NCBI GenBank assembly: GCA_958296445.1 | Contig: OY282565.1 | Coordinates: forward strand, 3,805,570 to 3,869,569 | Reading direction: 5' to 3' | From: an uncultured Dehalococcoidia bacterium | GTDB lineage: Bacteria; Chloroflexota; Dehalococcoidia; Lucifugimonadales; UBA3495 | DNA length: 64,000 nt | In this document: positions 1 through 8,068 of the stretch, piece by piece | How the letters are laid out: each line of letters opens with the position of its first letter | Numbering within the stretch: the first letter of the stretch is position 1 | Translations under genes and position numbers: made by a program | The notes under the pieces: generated by a model | Told to the model about the DNA's origin: nothing | Seen by the model: only the letters and a program-made list of their open reading frames with translations | Databases searched by the model: none

Positions 1-2
1 TC

Positions 3-1310
3 GTCCTCTACGTACATCGCGCCACCTCCCCGGCCCAGCGGATAGGCTATCTGTTTATCAACCCCGGCGGGCCGGGAGTCAGCCCCTATGACCATGTTAT
101 CTCCGCTCCCCTCGGGCAGTTCACCGATGAAATCGTCCAGCGTTTCGACATCGTCGGGCTCGAGCCTCGCGGCGTCGGGTTTTCCGAGCCCGAGTTCGCT
201 TGCGGCGCACCCGGCGAGCAGCTCGACCTGCTCAACTCCATCGAGGGCGACTTAATTGACACCCCCGAGGAAATAGCCATCGCCGAAGCCGCCGCCAACC
301 TGTGCATCGAGTCAATGGGGCCGGCCGGCGGCCTGTTGCACAGCGAATACGTCGCTAGGGATATGGATGAACTACGCAAGATCCTAGGCGCCGATCAAAT
401 CTCTTATTTCGGATGGTCTTACGGCTCGGTTCTGGGAGTCTGGTACGCCACCCTCTTTCCCCAATCGGTCAGAGCAATGGTTGTTGACGGCGCCGACAAC
501 CCGGTTGACCAAGCCTTCACCCAAGAAGAACGCATCGCCCAAGATATGGATGAAATCTTGCCCCAAGAAGAACAGCTCACCCGGGCGCTGACAGCGTGCG
601 CCGCGCCGGAATGTCCGATATACAACGACGGAGACCCCATTGGCTACTATATGCAGGCCGCGAAAAAACTGCACTTGGTAAACAGCGCGGCAGGAAATCT
701 TCCCGAAGCCGGCTATTTTGGAGTGGTTTCGGCCCTGTACAGCGAAGGGCTATGGCCTAAGCTATGGAATGGCCTGTTCCAGCTTAACGAGAACGACGAC
801 CCGGCCATTATGATCGAACTCGCCGCGGCACAATTGGTGGGATCCGACCCCACTGCTCCCAGCTTCACCGGACACGTAAATTGCCTAGACGGCCTGACAC
901 TGAAACCGGAATATGACCGCGCCACTCAACTGGAAGACTCCGCAATCTCTAACGACATCGCCAAAGAAAGGTTCCCCTTGCTGACGGCAATTGAAAGCAA
1001 TAGTCATAGCGCCTGCCCTTTCTATGACCAGTTCGCCCCGGCCCCCCTCCAAGGGCCGCTGGACGGCGGAGGCGCAGCCATACTGGTGATCGGCAACCAC
1101 GAAGACCCGACTACTCCGTTCACTGAATCCGAAGAACTGGTAAACGAGACACTCAACAACGGCTACCTGCTGGAGACCGCCCACTTCCAGCACACTGTCT
1201 ATCCTCACAACAAGTGCGTCAACGCCCACGTCCACCGTGCACTGATTGACGGAATATACCCCAACGAGCGGCACACATTCTGCGAGCGGGAGGATTGGGC
1301 CAACCCCTAA
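3..1310 (+). CDS. TAP-type alpha/beta hydrolase (5' truncated by window edge)
   Basis: The reading frame is open from base 3, so the N-terminus lies outside the window. The visible part begins with an oxyanion-loop motif (FINPGGPG), then FDIVGLEPRGVGFS, the nucleophile elbow GWSYGS (Ser of the catalytic triad), GNHEDPTTPF carrying the likely catalytic Asp, and a C-terminal HTVYPHNKCVNAHV segment carrying the likely His. This order and the C-terminal cap are typical of tripeptidyl-aminopeptidase/proteinase-type hydrolases (TAP-like C-terminal domain), which are usually exported and release short peptides. Substrate cannot be read from sequence. It converges on the trp operon, which ends at 1939 on the other strand. 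Confidence 0.85.
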   Translation, partial: VLYVHRATSPAQRIGYLFINPGGPGVSPYDHVISAPLGQFTDEIVQRFDIVGLEPRGVGFSEPEFACGAPGEQLDLLNSIEGDLIDTPEEIAIAEAAANLCIESMGPAGGLLHSEYVARDMDELRKILGADQISYFGWSYGSVLGVWYATLFPQSVRAMVVDGADNPVDQAFTQEERIAQDMDEILPQEEQLTRALTACAAPECPIYNDGDPIGYYMQAAKKLHLVNSAAGNLPEAGYFGVVSALYSEGLWPKLWNGLFQLNENDDPAIMIELAAAQLVGSDPTAPSFTGHVNCLDGLTLKPEYDRATQLEDSAISNDIAKERFPLLTAIESNSHSACPFYDQFAPAPLQGPLDGGGAAILVIGNHEDPTTPFTESEELVNETLNNGYLLETAHFQHTVYPHNKCVNAHVHRALIDGIYPNERHTFCEREDWANP

Positions 1311-1345
1311 CCCAGAAATTGCAAGACCACTCCCACCGTCTACCA

Positions 1346-1862
1346 CTCCAAGCAATGCCCCGTCACCCTAAGCAAAGCCCCGTCACCCCATGCAATGCCT
1401 TGCCACTCCAAGCAAGCTGCCTGTCATTCCGAACAACTGTCCATCATTCCGGACGCTGTCTGTCATTCTGAGTATTCTTAACGTGCGCTGTAATTGCCGT
1501 TGCGATTGCGCCCCGCACCGTCATTCCCGCGAAAGCGGGAATCCACAGCCCCGGCCCAATACGGCCTTCGCTTCACCGGAGCGTCTGGATTCCCGCTTTC
1601 GCGGGAATGACGGGATGATTTCGGCAATATCAACACACGCTAAGAACACCTCATTCTAAGCAACTGTCTATCATCCCGGGCGCCGTCTGTCATTTTAAGC
1701 AATGCCCCGTCACCCTAAGCAAATCCCTGCCACTCTGAGCAAACCCCTGTCATTCTGAGCAATGCCCCGTCACTCTAAGCAAATCCCTGCCACTCCAAGC
1801 AAAACCCTGCCACCCTGAGCAAAGCTCTGCCACCCTGAGCAAAGCGAAGAATCCCACCTTGG
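1346..1862. repeat. Degenerate array of ~20-bp units (CTGTCATTCTGAGCAAAG type)
   Basis: The 630-base gap between the hydrolase and trpF holds no gene. It is filled with imperfect units of about 18-21 bp built on GTCATTCTGAGCAAAG (variants CCGTCACCCTAAGCAAA, CTGCCACTCTGAGCAAA). The units are interrupted by a MITE at 1471-1650. The last unit continues as GCGAAGAATCCCACCTTGG, the core of the interspersed repeat also found at 2649, 6480, 11942 and 20346. It looks like the internal unit of that repeat family expanded in tandem. There are no spacers, so it is not a CRISPR. Confidence 0.75.
1471..1650. mobile_element. MITE related to the IS1-family element (copy 1)
   Basis: A 180-bp element without coding capacity. 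Its left end AGTATTCTTAACGTGCG matches the right end of the IS at 14110-14948 (GGTATTCTTAACGTGCG read inward), and its right end reads inward as GGTGTTCTTAGCGTG. It is flanked by TCATTCTG (1463-1470) and TCATTCTA (1651-1658), an 8-bp target duplication with one change. Inside lies a CGTCATTCCCGCGAAAGCGGG palindrome and its inverted partner near 1590-1612. A second copy with the same interior is at 20123-20310. Confidence 0.85.
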
Positions 1863-1938
1863 CCGGCAACACCATTCCCTTAGCCCAAAGCAACAAAGAA
1901 AAACCTCGCAACCCCCTCCCCAACCCCGCCAGCCAGAC

Positions 1939-2625
1939 TCACGCAGCCCCGCTCAACGCAGCATCGGCGTGCCGCGCATTTTCGACAAACCGCTGAATCT
2001 TGCGCCGGTCTTTCCGCCCCAAAGTCTCCACCCCGCTAGACACATCAACCCCCCAAGGCCGCACAATGCTAATAGCCCGGCCCACATTAGCCGGAGTAAG
2101 CCCCCCGGCCAGCAAAAAAGAGTAGCCGCGGCGAGCCAGCGACGCCGCCACATCCAAACTGAAGCCCTGCCCGGTGCCGCCCTGCAACCCCTCAACCAGC
2201 CTATCCAGCGTAACCAGACAGCCGGATTCGCCATATTCCCAAACCTGCCCGGCCAATTCCGGCGCATCATCCAAGCCTTTAACCGACGCCGGAACGTGTA
2301 TAACCTTAATGACCTGGCAACCCGTTTCCGCAACGCCCGCCGCGTATTCCACGCTCTCCCGCCCGCACAATTGCGCCGCATCCAGCCCGCAGCGGGCAAC
2401 AACGGCGTTCACCTCATCCAGCGGCTGGTCCGCAAACAACCCCACCATACGCGGCAACCTCCCCCCCAACCCCCGCACCGCCCCCACAATCTCCTCAGCA
2501 GCGTCCGGCGCAACAAGCCGCCGCCGCTCCGGCACAAAGACAATGCCAATAAAATCAGCCCCGGCCTCAGCAGCAACACAAGCATCCCCAACGCTGCCAA
2601 CCCCGCAAATCTTCACCCGTATCAT
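1939..2625 (-). CDS. trpF: Phosphoribosylanthranilate isomerase
   Basis: Catalyses the Amadori rearrangement of N-(5-phosphoribosyl)anthranilate to CdRP in tryptophan synthesis. The 228-residue protein starts MIRVKICG, whose Cys is the general base in this family. It continues with VGLF, a strand ending VTLDRL carrying the catalytic Asp, and the phosphate-binding loops LAGGLTP and GVDVSSGVE. Length is normal for a single-domain (beta/alpha)8 TrpF. It is the last trp gene of the minus-strand operon seen here and is separated from trpC by about 320 bases of repeats. Confidence 0.95.
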   Translation of the reverse strand: MIRVKICGVGSVGDACVAAEAGADFIGIVFVPERRRLVAPDAAEEIVGAVRGLGGRLPRMVGLFADQPLDEVNAVVARCGLDAAQLCGRESVEYAAGVAETGCQVIKVIHVPASVKGLDDAPELAGQVWEYGESGCLVTLDRLVEGLQGGTGQGFSLDVAASLARRGYSFLLAGGLTPANVGRAISIVRPWGVDVSSGVETLGRKDRRKIQRFVENARHADAALSGAA

Positions 2626-2648
2626 ACATCAACCCACATAATCAAGAA

Positions 2649-2809
2649 AATTGCGAAATTACTTCCGCTATCTGTAACTCCACCCTTTTGTCATCCTGCC
2701 CTTTTGTCATTCTGAGCACTGTCTGTCATTCTGAGCAAAGCGAAGAATCCCACCTTGGCCAACGACACCCTTCCCTTAGCTCAGGCCACCAAAGAGGAAT
2801 TTCGCAATT
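2649..2809. repeat. Interspersed inverted-repeat element (AATTGCGAAATT ends)
   Basis: The element begins AATTGCGAAATTACTTCCG (2649) and ends GGAATTTCGCAATT (2809), so its termini are perfect 12-bp inverted repeats. The interior has two TGTCATTCTGAG units followed by GCAAAGCGAAGAATCCCACC. It lies in the trpC-trpF gap. Related copies, whole or partial, are at 2871, 6480, 11942 and 20346. It looks like a small non-autonomous element, but no target duplication could be defined. Confidence 0.7.
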
Positions 2810-2870
2810 CTCTCAATAATCCTGAAAATCCAAGAATCCCGAAAATCCTGATTCAGACAATCATCAACAA

Positions 2871-2924
2871 AATTGCGAAATTACCTTCCGCCCCCTGTCA
2901 TTCTGAGCAAAGCGAAGAATCCCG
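2871..2924. repeat. Truncated copy of the AATTGCGAAATT repeat
   Basis: The left terminus AATTGCGAAATTACCTTCCG is followed directly by one CTGTCATTCTGAGCAAAG unit and GCGAAGAATCCC. The right terminus is missing. It lies just downstream of the trpC stop, between trpC and trpF. Confidence 0.6.
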
Positions 2925-2944
2925 CTAACCCCAAAAACCCCAAT

Positions 2945-3736
2945 TCAGCCAGCGCCCCCGGACAATTCGCGCACTTTGGCCGCCACATCCGGGGCAGTCA
3001 CCAACGCCTCGCCCACCAGCACGGCGTTGACCCGGTAGCGGTTGAGCGACCGCAAATCATCGCGGCTGAAAATCCCGCTTTCGCTGACCAGCACCCGGCC
3101 CCTAGGCACCAACGGGGCCAGCCGCCCGGTAACCGCCAAGTCGGTGGTAAAAGTGTGCAAGTCCCGGTTGTTGATGCCGATGATTTCCGCCCCTGCCTCC
3201 AGGGCCGTTTCCAGTTCCCCTTCATCGTGAACCTCGACCAAACACTGCATCCAGAGCGATTGCGCCCTTTCCAGCAGTTCCTTCAGCAGCGACGGCTCCA
3301 GAATAGCGACGATAAGCAACAACCCGTCGGCCCCAGCGGCGCGAGCCTCATAGACCTGATAAGGGTCAAAAATAAAGTCCTTACGCAACACCGGAGCCCG
3401 TCCCGACGCCCCCGACTGCTTGATGCTGGAAAGATGGGCCAGCTCGCCCTGAAAGCGCGGGTCGGTAAGACAAGAAACCGCCGCCGCGCCATTGGCGACA
3501 TAGGTTCCGGCCAGCCGCACCGGGTCGAAGTCCGGCGCCAGCAGCCCGCGGGACGGCGACGCTTTCTTCACCTCGGCAATCAGCCGGACGCCGCCGCCGA
3601 TGAGCGCCCCCGACAGGTTCAGGGGCCGCGCCTGCTCCGCCGCCGCCCGCTCCACCGCCGCCAACGGCGCCCCCCGCTTGGCCGCCGCCACCTCCCCCCG
3701 CTTCGCCGCCACAATTTCGTCAAGAATGCTGGGCAT
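2945..3736 (-). CDS. trpC: Indole-3-glycerol phosphate synthase
   Basis: Converts CdRP to indole-3-glycerol phosphate with loss of CO2 and water. The 263-residue (beta/alpha)8 protein shows the family motifs in order: EVKKASPSRG (catalytic Lys and phosphate loop), RKDFIFDPYQ (second catalytic Lys), VEVHDEGEL (catalytic Glu), IGINNRDLHTF, VSESGIF and VLVGEAL. It is monofunctional, with no TrpF fusion; trpF is the next gene. Two bases separate it from the upstream DUF2283 gene, so the small genes and trpC are probably on one transcript. Confidence 0.96.
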   Translation of the reverse strand: MPSILDEIVAAKRGEVAAAKRGAPLAAVERAAAEQARPLNLSGALIGGGVRLIAEVKKASPSRGLLAPDFDPVRLAGTYVANGAAAVSCLTDPRFQGELAHLSSIKQSGASGRAPVLRKDFIFDPYQVYEARAAGADGLLLIVAILEPSLLKELLERAQSLWMQCLVEVHDEGELETALEAGAEIIGINNRDLHTFTTDLAVTGRLAPLVPRGRVLVSESGIFSRDDLRSLNRYRVNAVLVGEALVTAPDVAAKVRELSGGAG

Positions 3737-3737
3737 T

Positions 3738-3944
3738 TTAAGGCACCGTCACCTCTTGATGTTTGACCATACTGGTAAAGCACCCCATAACAAAGTCCCT
3801 GGCCCCTTGAATCTCAAACAGCACCGGCACCCCCTCACTGTCAAAATGCGTGATTATGCCCTCTACTTCCTCAGCATAGTCAATATCGCCTCCCTCCAGT
3901 TCCACCATCAGAATGTCCACGTCTGGGCTGTACTTAAATTTCAT
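3738..3944 (-). CDS. DUF2283 protein
   Basis: A 68-residue protein (MKFKYSPDVDILMVELEGG...) matching the DUF2283 pattern: a short beta-rich protein with D-x-D-I-L in the first strand and a central IDYAEEVEGIITHFD segment. DUF2283 genes are commonly paired with DUF4258 genes, as here, where the two overlap by 11 bases. The pair behaves like a toxin-antitoxin-type cassette in genome comparisons, but neither activity is established. It is inserted between trpD and trpC. Confidence 0.75.
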   Translation of the reverse strand: MKFKYSPDVDILMVELEGGDIDYAEEVEGIITHFDSEGVPVLFEIQGARDFVMGCFTSMVKHQEVTVP

Positions 3945-4203
3945 ATCTGCTTCTCCTCGCCGGGTATGCTGTAACTACAATAATTTCTCCGTTCTCTTCA
4001 TATATCACTCGCAATATGTGCTGGCTATCCAGTGGAAAATGAATTATTGACCTATCTTGATTTCCTTGAAAAACGTTATTTGGGTGTCTCAAACCATCAA
4101 TTATTTGGTCCTGATAAAAAATAAACCCACGTCTGGCTGCAATTGCCATTTTCTCGTATGCATGGTGAGTAAAACGTATTGGCTTCAGTGGCAACATACT
4201 CAA
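3934..4203 (-). CDS. DUF4258 protein (RelE-like fold candidate)
   Basis: 89 residues, starting MSMLPLKPIRFTHHAYEKM. The N-terminal strand, the FTxHAxxKM motif and the C-terminal ILRVIYEENGEIIVVTAYPAR strands are typical of DUF4258, a small family resembling RelE/ParE-type proteins. It precedes and overlaps the DUF2283 gene. By position it would be the toxin-like partner; that role is inference. Confidence 0.7.
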   Translation of the reverse strand: MSMLPLKPIRFTHHAYEKMAIAARRGFIFYQDQIIDGLRHPNNVFQGNQDRSIIHFPLDSQHILRVIYEENGEIIVVTAYPARRSRYEI

Positions 4204-4261
4204 AACTCCTTGCCATCAAAATTTCGTTTCCCGATAAACGCGCCATCAGTTTGAGCCACTG

Positions 4262-4546
4262 CTACTCCTGTATCTCCATAAGCTCAGTAGCCAGAGCGTT
4301 AATAAGATGCGAGTTGCCGCAAGTCTGGCAGGCTATCACCATGAAAATCTCCATCGTGCCGCCGCTCGTGAACTTTCCCCACCGGAAAGATTTTACTTCA
4401 ACGGGTTCGGCACTGATAGCCCAAGTGCTTTCGTGGCAGACCGCGCACGGACGCTCTCCCCCTTCCCAATACTTATCCAGCCACTCATAAACTTTACCAC
4501 GATTGAGTTCGTTCGATTTGATAGCATCCATCATCATAGCGTTCAC
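4262..4546 (-). CDS. Small putative zinc-binding protein
   Basis: 94 residues with two Cys pairs, CAVCHESTW and CQTCGNSHL, about 40 residues apart. This spacing suits a zinc ribbon or knuckle. An N-terminal helix carries a WLDKYWEGG segment. No known function is recognised. It lies in the same orientation as the trp genes, downstream of trpD and upstream of the DUF4258/DUF2283 pair, and is probably cotranscribed. The initiation region is not marked by a convincing ribosome-binding site. Confidence 0.6.
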   Translation of the reverse strand: MNAMMMDAIKSNELNRGKVYEWLDKYWEGGERPCAVCHESTWAISAEPVEVKSFRWGKFTSGGTMEIFMVIACQTCGNSHLINALATELMEIQE

Positions 4547-4575
4547 CCCCTCCGGTTCGCCATCGCCCAGGAACC

Positions 4576-4661
4576 GCCCGTTCCCTGCCGCATTCCCGTT
4601 CCCTGCATCATTCCCGTTCCCTGCATCATTCCCGTTCCCTGCATCATTCCCGTTCCCTGCC
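4576..4661. repeat. 18-bp tandem repeat (CATTCCCGTTCCCTGCAT)
   Basis: About four and a half head-to-tail copies of an 18-bp unit, ATTCCCGTTCCCTGCATC, the outer ones slightly diverged. They lie between trpD and the zinc-protein gene. There are no spacers. The perfect inner copies suggest recent slippage, so copy number may vary between strains. Confidence 0.85.
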
Positions 4662-4693
4662 GCGTTATTGTAACCCTTGGCGCGAAAAATTGC

Positions 4694-5725
4694 TCAACCC
4701 CCCCCCTGGCTCAGCTCCACCAGCGCCTCCAGCTTGCGGCGGGCGGCGCCGCGGTCTATCGCTAGGGCCGCAACCTGTATCCCCCCGGAAATGTCGGCCA
4801 CCGCGCCGGCCGCCAGCAAAACCCCGGCGGTGTTGAGCAGCACGGCGTCACGGATCGGCCCCCCCTCGCCGCGCAGCAACCGGAGCATAATACCGGCGTT
4901 CACCCCCCTATCGCCGCCGCGCAGGTCTTCCACCGAGCATGGCGGCAGCCCCGTGTCGGCGGCCCGCAGCGTCCAGCTCTCCACCCGCCCGTCGCGCAGC
5001 TCCCACACCGACGTGTCGCCCGACAGCGAAATTTCGTCCATTCCCCCGTCGCCGTGAACCACCAATGTGCGCTGCGAACCCAGCAGCCGCATCACCTCCG
5101 CCATCTTCTCCCCCAGTTGAGGATAGGCCACGCCGATGAGCTGCCGCTGCGCCCCTGCCGGATTGGTCAGCGGCCCCAGAATGTTAAAAACGGTGCGAAT
5201 GCCGATTTCCCGGCGCACCGGCGCGGCGTGGCGCATAGAGGGATGAAAGGCTTGCGCGAACATAAATCCGATGCCGCCGTCTTCGATGCACCGCTCCACC
5301 GCGTCCGGCGGCAAGTCAACGCGCACCCCCAGCGCTTCCAGCACATCGGCGGCGCCGCAGCTCCCCGACGCGGCGCGGTTGCCGTGCTTGGCTATCCGCA
5401 CCCCGGCCCCCGCGGCCACCAGCGCCGCCGCCGTCGAAATGTTGAAAGTGTTGGTTCCGTCGCCCCCGGTGCCTACCGAATCCACCAGCACCCCCCCGGC
5501 CCGCACCTTGAGGGAAAACTCGCGCATAACCGTCGCCATCCCCGCGATTTCCCCGGTAGACTCCCCCTTCAGCCGCAGCGCAGTCAAAAAGGAACCCAGT
5601 TGCCCCGGCGTCGCCCCCCCCTCCATTATCTGCCGCATCACCGCCGCCGCCTGCTCCATACTCAAGGACTGCCCAACCACCACCCAATCAATTGCTTCAC
5701 GAATTTCCAACGCTCGCTGCTCCAA
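4694..5725 (-). CDS. trpD: Anthranilate phosphoribosyltransferase
   Basis: Joins anthranilate to PRPP. The 343-residue protein has the class IV phosphoribosyltransferase signatures: VDSVGTGGDGTNTFNIST, then IAKHGNRAASGSCGAADVLEALGV (PRPP and magnesium site), GIGFMFAQAFHPSMRHAAPVR and FNILGPLTNPA. It is not fused to a TrpG domain. The upstream gap holds a broken ParE gene and its antitoxin; the downstream gap holds the 18-bp tandem repeat. Confidence 0.96.
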   Translation of the reverse strand: MEQRALEIREAIDWVVVGQSLSMEQAAAVMRQIMEGGATPGQLGSFLTALRLKGESTGEIAGMATVMREFSLKVRAGGVLVDSVGTGGDGTNTFNISTAAALVAAGAGVRIAKHGNRAASGSCGAADVLEALGVRVDLPPDAVERCIEDGGIGFMFAQAFHPSMRHAAPVRREIGIRTVFNILGPLTNPAGAQRQLIGVAYPQLGEKMAEVMRLLGSQRTLVVHGDGGMDEISLSGDTSVWELRDGRVESWTLRAADTGLPPCSVEDLRGGDRGVNAGIMLRLLRGEGGPIRDAVLLNTAGVLLAAGAVADISGGIQVAALAIDRGAARRKLEALVELSQGGG

Positions 5726-5755
5726 TCGGAATGTATACCTTCCCGATGCTGTAGG

Positions 5756-6054
5756 CTATAACGGAAAGTCGGACGCCCTTAACCGTTGCGCCCCGTGTAT
5801 AATTTTCGCTATTTCCACGTCATCGCCAGTCAAAAAGTACAGCAACCTGTAGTTTTCCACGACAATTTGCCGCACATCCCAACGATTGAATTCCGATACT
5901 ACCCGGCCCATCCTAGGAAAATCAGCCAGATAATCCCCTATGTCCATAACACGCTGATAGAAAAATCAGCGTATTCGGGAGAGTTTCGCGCAATGTCCAG
6001 ACAAATTACTTCCAACTCGGCAAGACTTCTTGCCAGCCAGATTACCCGCGCCAT
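5756..6054 (-). pseudogene. ParE/RelE-type toxin, frameshifted
   Basis: Reading from ATG 6054 gives MARVIWLARSLAELEVICLD followed by an IARNSPEYAD segment, then a premature stop just after 5948. The rest of a ParE-like toxin (DIGDYLADFPRMGRVV and the QIVVENYRLLYFL strand) continues one frame over from about 5947. A single base gained or lost near 5945-5950 explains the break. The start overlaps the 3' end of the antitoxin gene, the usual antitoxin-toxin arrangement. If the base difference is real, the module can make only antitoxin. Confidence 0.75.
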
Positions 6055-6434
6055 TTAGCGAACCGCCGTTTGACTTCTTCGTGGGGAACGCCATCGCCTT
6101 CCGAGCTTTGTTTTCTCGCAAGCTCAATTCCATAGAATAGAACCAGCTTATACATAGCTTCGTTGACTGTTTCCTCTACAGCATCGTCTGATAAGAGCTG
6201 CATCAACTCTACCAACTCGGTTCTGGTAGTAGTCAATTTCCTTTGCTCTTCAACATCAACAGGATTGCTGATGTCGCGCCGCCAGTGGTCTTGCGGGCGC
6301 AGAGGATTGTATCCCGCGATTATCGGCGCAACCTCTTTATCATATAGAGGACGCAGGCAGTCGAATGCCTGGAAAAAGGTTGGGCAGTCGGGCAGCCCTT
6401 TCACCAGTCTGATTATTTCTTCTTTCGCCGTCAT
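6042..6434 (-). CDS. ParD-like antitoxin with extra N-terminal segment
   Basis: Starts MTAKEEIIRLVKGLPD and ends PHEEVKRRFAKWRG, both ends matching the antitoxin at 7040-7234 (MTIKEEIIRLMQELPD ... [14 protein letters not shown]). About 55 extra residues (CPTFFQAFDCLRPLYDKEVA and following) separate the first helix from a second, similar helix (RTELVELMQLLSDDAVEE). The protein therefore looks like an antitoxin with a duplicated first helix and an inserted segment. The longer upstream start is less likely because it lies in a trpG-derived repeat. Its toxin partner is frameshifted. Confidence 0.65.
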   Translation of the reverse strand: MTAKEEIIRLVKGLPDCPTFFQAFDCLRPLYDKEVAPIIAGYNPLRPQDHWRRDISNPVDVEEQRKLTTTRTELVELMQLLSDDAVEETVNEAMYKLVLFYGIELARKQSSEGDGVPHEEVKRRFAKWRG

Positions 6435-6479
6435 CACTCCTCCGGTGCGCCATGCTGCGCTACTCGTCTGAGCAAACAC

Positions 6480-6566
6480 CTGTCATTCTGAGCAAAGCGA
6501 AGAATCCCACCTTGGGCAATGAGACCCTTCCCTTCGCTTAGAGTAACAAAGGGCAATTCCGCAATT
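6480..6566. repeat. Partial copy of the AATTGCGAAATT repeat
   Basis: CTGTCATTCTGAGCAAAG continues through GCGAAGAATCCCACCTTGGG to a right terminus AATTCCGCAATT at 6555-6566. The left terminus is absent. It separates two duplicated trpG-3'-end fragments. Confidence 0.65.
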
Positions 6567-6571
6567 TTCGC

Positions 6572-6828
6572 CGTCATCACCCCTCCGGTTCGCCATGCTG
6601 CGCTACCCCGCTATACCGCGCTACCCGGTAGAGATAGTTCTGCAACAGCCGTTTGCCTTCCGGCGTCATTATAGACTCCGGGTGAAACTGCACCCCCTCC
6701 ACCGGATGCTCCTTTTGCGGTGCGGGCGGTCACCTCCAGAGAGTCCGGCACCGTCTCCGGGTACACCACCAACGAATGGTAGCGGATGACCTCAAAGGGG
6801 TTGGGCAGCCCGGCCAGCATCCCCGACT
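6572..6828 (-). pseudogene. Duplicated 3' fragment of trpG
   Basis: This stretch is nearly identical to the 3' end of trpG (7324-7600), including CTGCAACAGCCGTTTGCCTT, TAGACTCCGGGTGAAACTGC and the region coding for [20 protein letters not shown]. It lacks about 26 bases around 6712-6720 that are present in the intact gene, and it has no 5' part. Just past the fragment's 3' end, at 6572, a remnant of an antitoxin start codon follows. It abuts and truncates the toxin at 6829-7052. A third, very short copy of the same end lies at 6435-6472. Confidence 0.85.
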
Positions 6829-7052
6829 ACCCGGTAAACCACTACGTAGTTTCTCACAATCAGTTGCCGGATATTCCGGGAATGAAACCCAGGAATCAAT
6901 CTACCCATCTCAGGAAATTCCGACAACATCTGAACCGCGTCCTGTATCCTGTCGGATATAGCCACCGAGTATTGTCTGGAATATCGCGCAATGTGTATTT
7001 CAATGCCCACCAGGTCATCAAGAGCGTCCGGTGTCCATATCACTTCCGCCAT
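6792..7052 (-). CDS. ParE/RelE-type toxin with C-terminus replaced by trpG-derived sequence
   Basis: [20 protein letters not shown], then [13 protein letters not shown] and [18 protein letters not shown], are the expected helix-helix-strand order of a ParE toxin. After VVG the frame runs into the duplicated trpG fragment and ends with DAGRAAQPL, so the last strand and helix are missing. It overlaps the 3' end of the upstream antitoxin gene (7040-7234) by 13 bases. It may be inactive; the last strand of ParE-type toxins often contributes to activity. Confidence 0.7.
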   Translation of the reverse strand: MAEVIWTPDALDDLVGIEIHIARYSRQYSVAISDRIQDAVQMLSEFPEMGRLIPGFHSRNIRQLIVRNYVVVYRVVGDAGRAAQPL

Positions 7053-7234
7053 TGCGTCATCCGCCGCCTCACTTCCTCGTGAGGAATCCCTTTGCCCTGT
7101 GCAATTTCCCTCTCCCCACGCTCGATTCTGTAAAGGAGATAAAGGCGTTCCATCGCGTCTTCGATAGTTTCTTCCGCGGTTGCCTCATCCGGGAGTTCTT
7201 GCATCAATCTGATTATTTCCTCTTTTATGGTCAT
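7040..7234 (-). CDS. ParD-like antitoxin
   Basis: 64 residues from MTIKEEIIRLMQELPDEATA to [14 protein letters not shown], a compact all-helical antitoxin of the type that precedes ParE-like toxins. The start at 7234 was chosen because it aligns with the paralogue at 6434. It lies between trpG and trpD, in the same orientation as the operon. Confidence 0.75.
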   Translation of the reverse strand: MTIKEEIIRLMQELPDEATAEETIEDAMERLYLLYRIERGEREIAQGKGIPHEEVRRRMTQWRK

Positions 7235-7323
7235 CGTTCTTGCTCCTAGCAATTATCCGGCCCCGCAACAGCTATCAGAGCTACGCCTTCTCATCAGCTC
7301 CAATATACCGTCTTTCCCCGTCA

Positions 7324-7932
7324 TCATCCCTCCGGTTCGCTATGCTGCGCTACCCCGCCGTGCCGCGCTACCCGGTGCAAATAGTTCTGCAACAGCCGTT
7401 TGCCTTCAGGCGTCATTATAGACTCCGGGTGAAACTGCACCCCCTCCACCGGATGCTCCTTATGCCGCAGGCCCATAATCAGCCCGTTTGCGGTGCGGGC
7501 AGTCACTTCCAGAGAATCCGGCACCGTCTCCGGGTAGACTACCAGCGAATGATAGCGAATCGCCTCAAAAGGGTTGGGCAGCCCGGCCAGCACCCCCGCG
7601 CCGTTATGATGAATCATCGAAGTCTTGCCGTGTCGTATCTCCCCCGCCCGCCCCACGTGCGCCCCGTAAACATAGCCCACGCACTGATGCCCCAAACAAA
7701 CGCCCAGAGTCGGCACTCGCCCCCCAAAACGGCGGATAACGTCGTTAGACACCCCCGCCTCCACCGGCGTACAAGGGCCGGGCGAAATCACGATGCCGTC
7801 CGGGCCCATAGCCTCAATCTCCTCCAGACTGATTTTATCGTTGCGGTGGACATCAACCTCCGCCCCCAACTCAGTGAGATACTGGTAAAGGTTATAGGTG
7901 AAGCTGTCGTAGTTGTCGATAAGCAGCAACAT
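7324..7932 (-). CDS. trpG: Anthranilate synthase component II (glutamine amidotransferase)
   Basis: Supplies ammonia from glutamine to TrpE. The start at 7932 (MLLLIDNYDSFTYNLYQYL) is preceded by GGAGGG. Class I amidotransferase motifs are present: PGPCTPVEAG (oxyanion region), LGVCLGHQ with the nucleophilic Cys, and [11 protein letters not shown] with the His and Glu of the triad. After NYLHRVA the C-terminus carries about a dozen extra residues encoded by a sequence found twice more downstream, evidence that this end was remodelled when the neighbouring toxin-antitoxin genes arrived. Confidence 0.95.
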   Translation of the reverse strand: MLLLIDNYDSFTYNLYQYLTELGAEVDVHRNDKISLEEIEAMGPDGIVISPGPCTPVEAGVSNDVIRRFGGRVPTLGVCLGHQCVGYVYGAHVGRAGEIRHGKTSMIHHNGAGVLAGLPNPFEAIRYHSLVVYPETVPDSLEVTARTANGLIMGLRHKEHPVEGVQFHPESIMTPEGKRLLQNYLHRVARHGGVAQHSEPEG

Positions 7933-8068
7933 AGTTTTCCCTCCGAAAATTTTGTATGTTCCTGTCGGATTTCCGCCACTCCCGCCCCATTCCGTCATTC
8001 CCGCAAATGCGGGAACCCACAAGCAGGAATGACGGAAAGAATCCCCCGCGCCCCGGCATCGCCGCAAG

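Noticed and set aside
1346..1862. CRISPR array candidate
   Set aside because: Units are ~20 bp and abut directly without unique spacers; no cas genes are nearby. It is a minisatellite-like array related to the interspersed repeat.
4576..4661. CRISPR-like tandem repeat between trpD and the zinc-protein gene
   Set aside because: Pure head-to-tail 18-bp repeats with no spacers.
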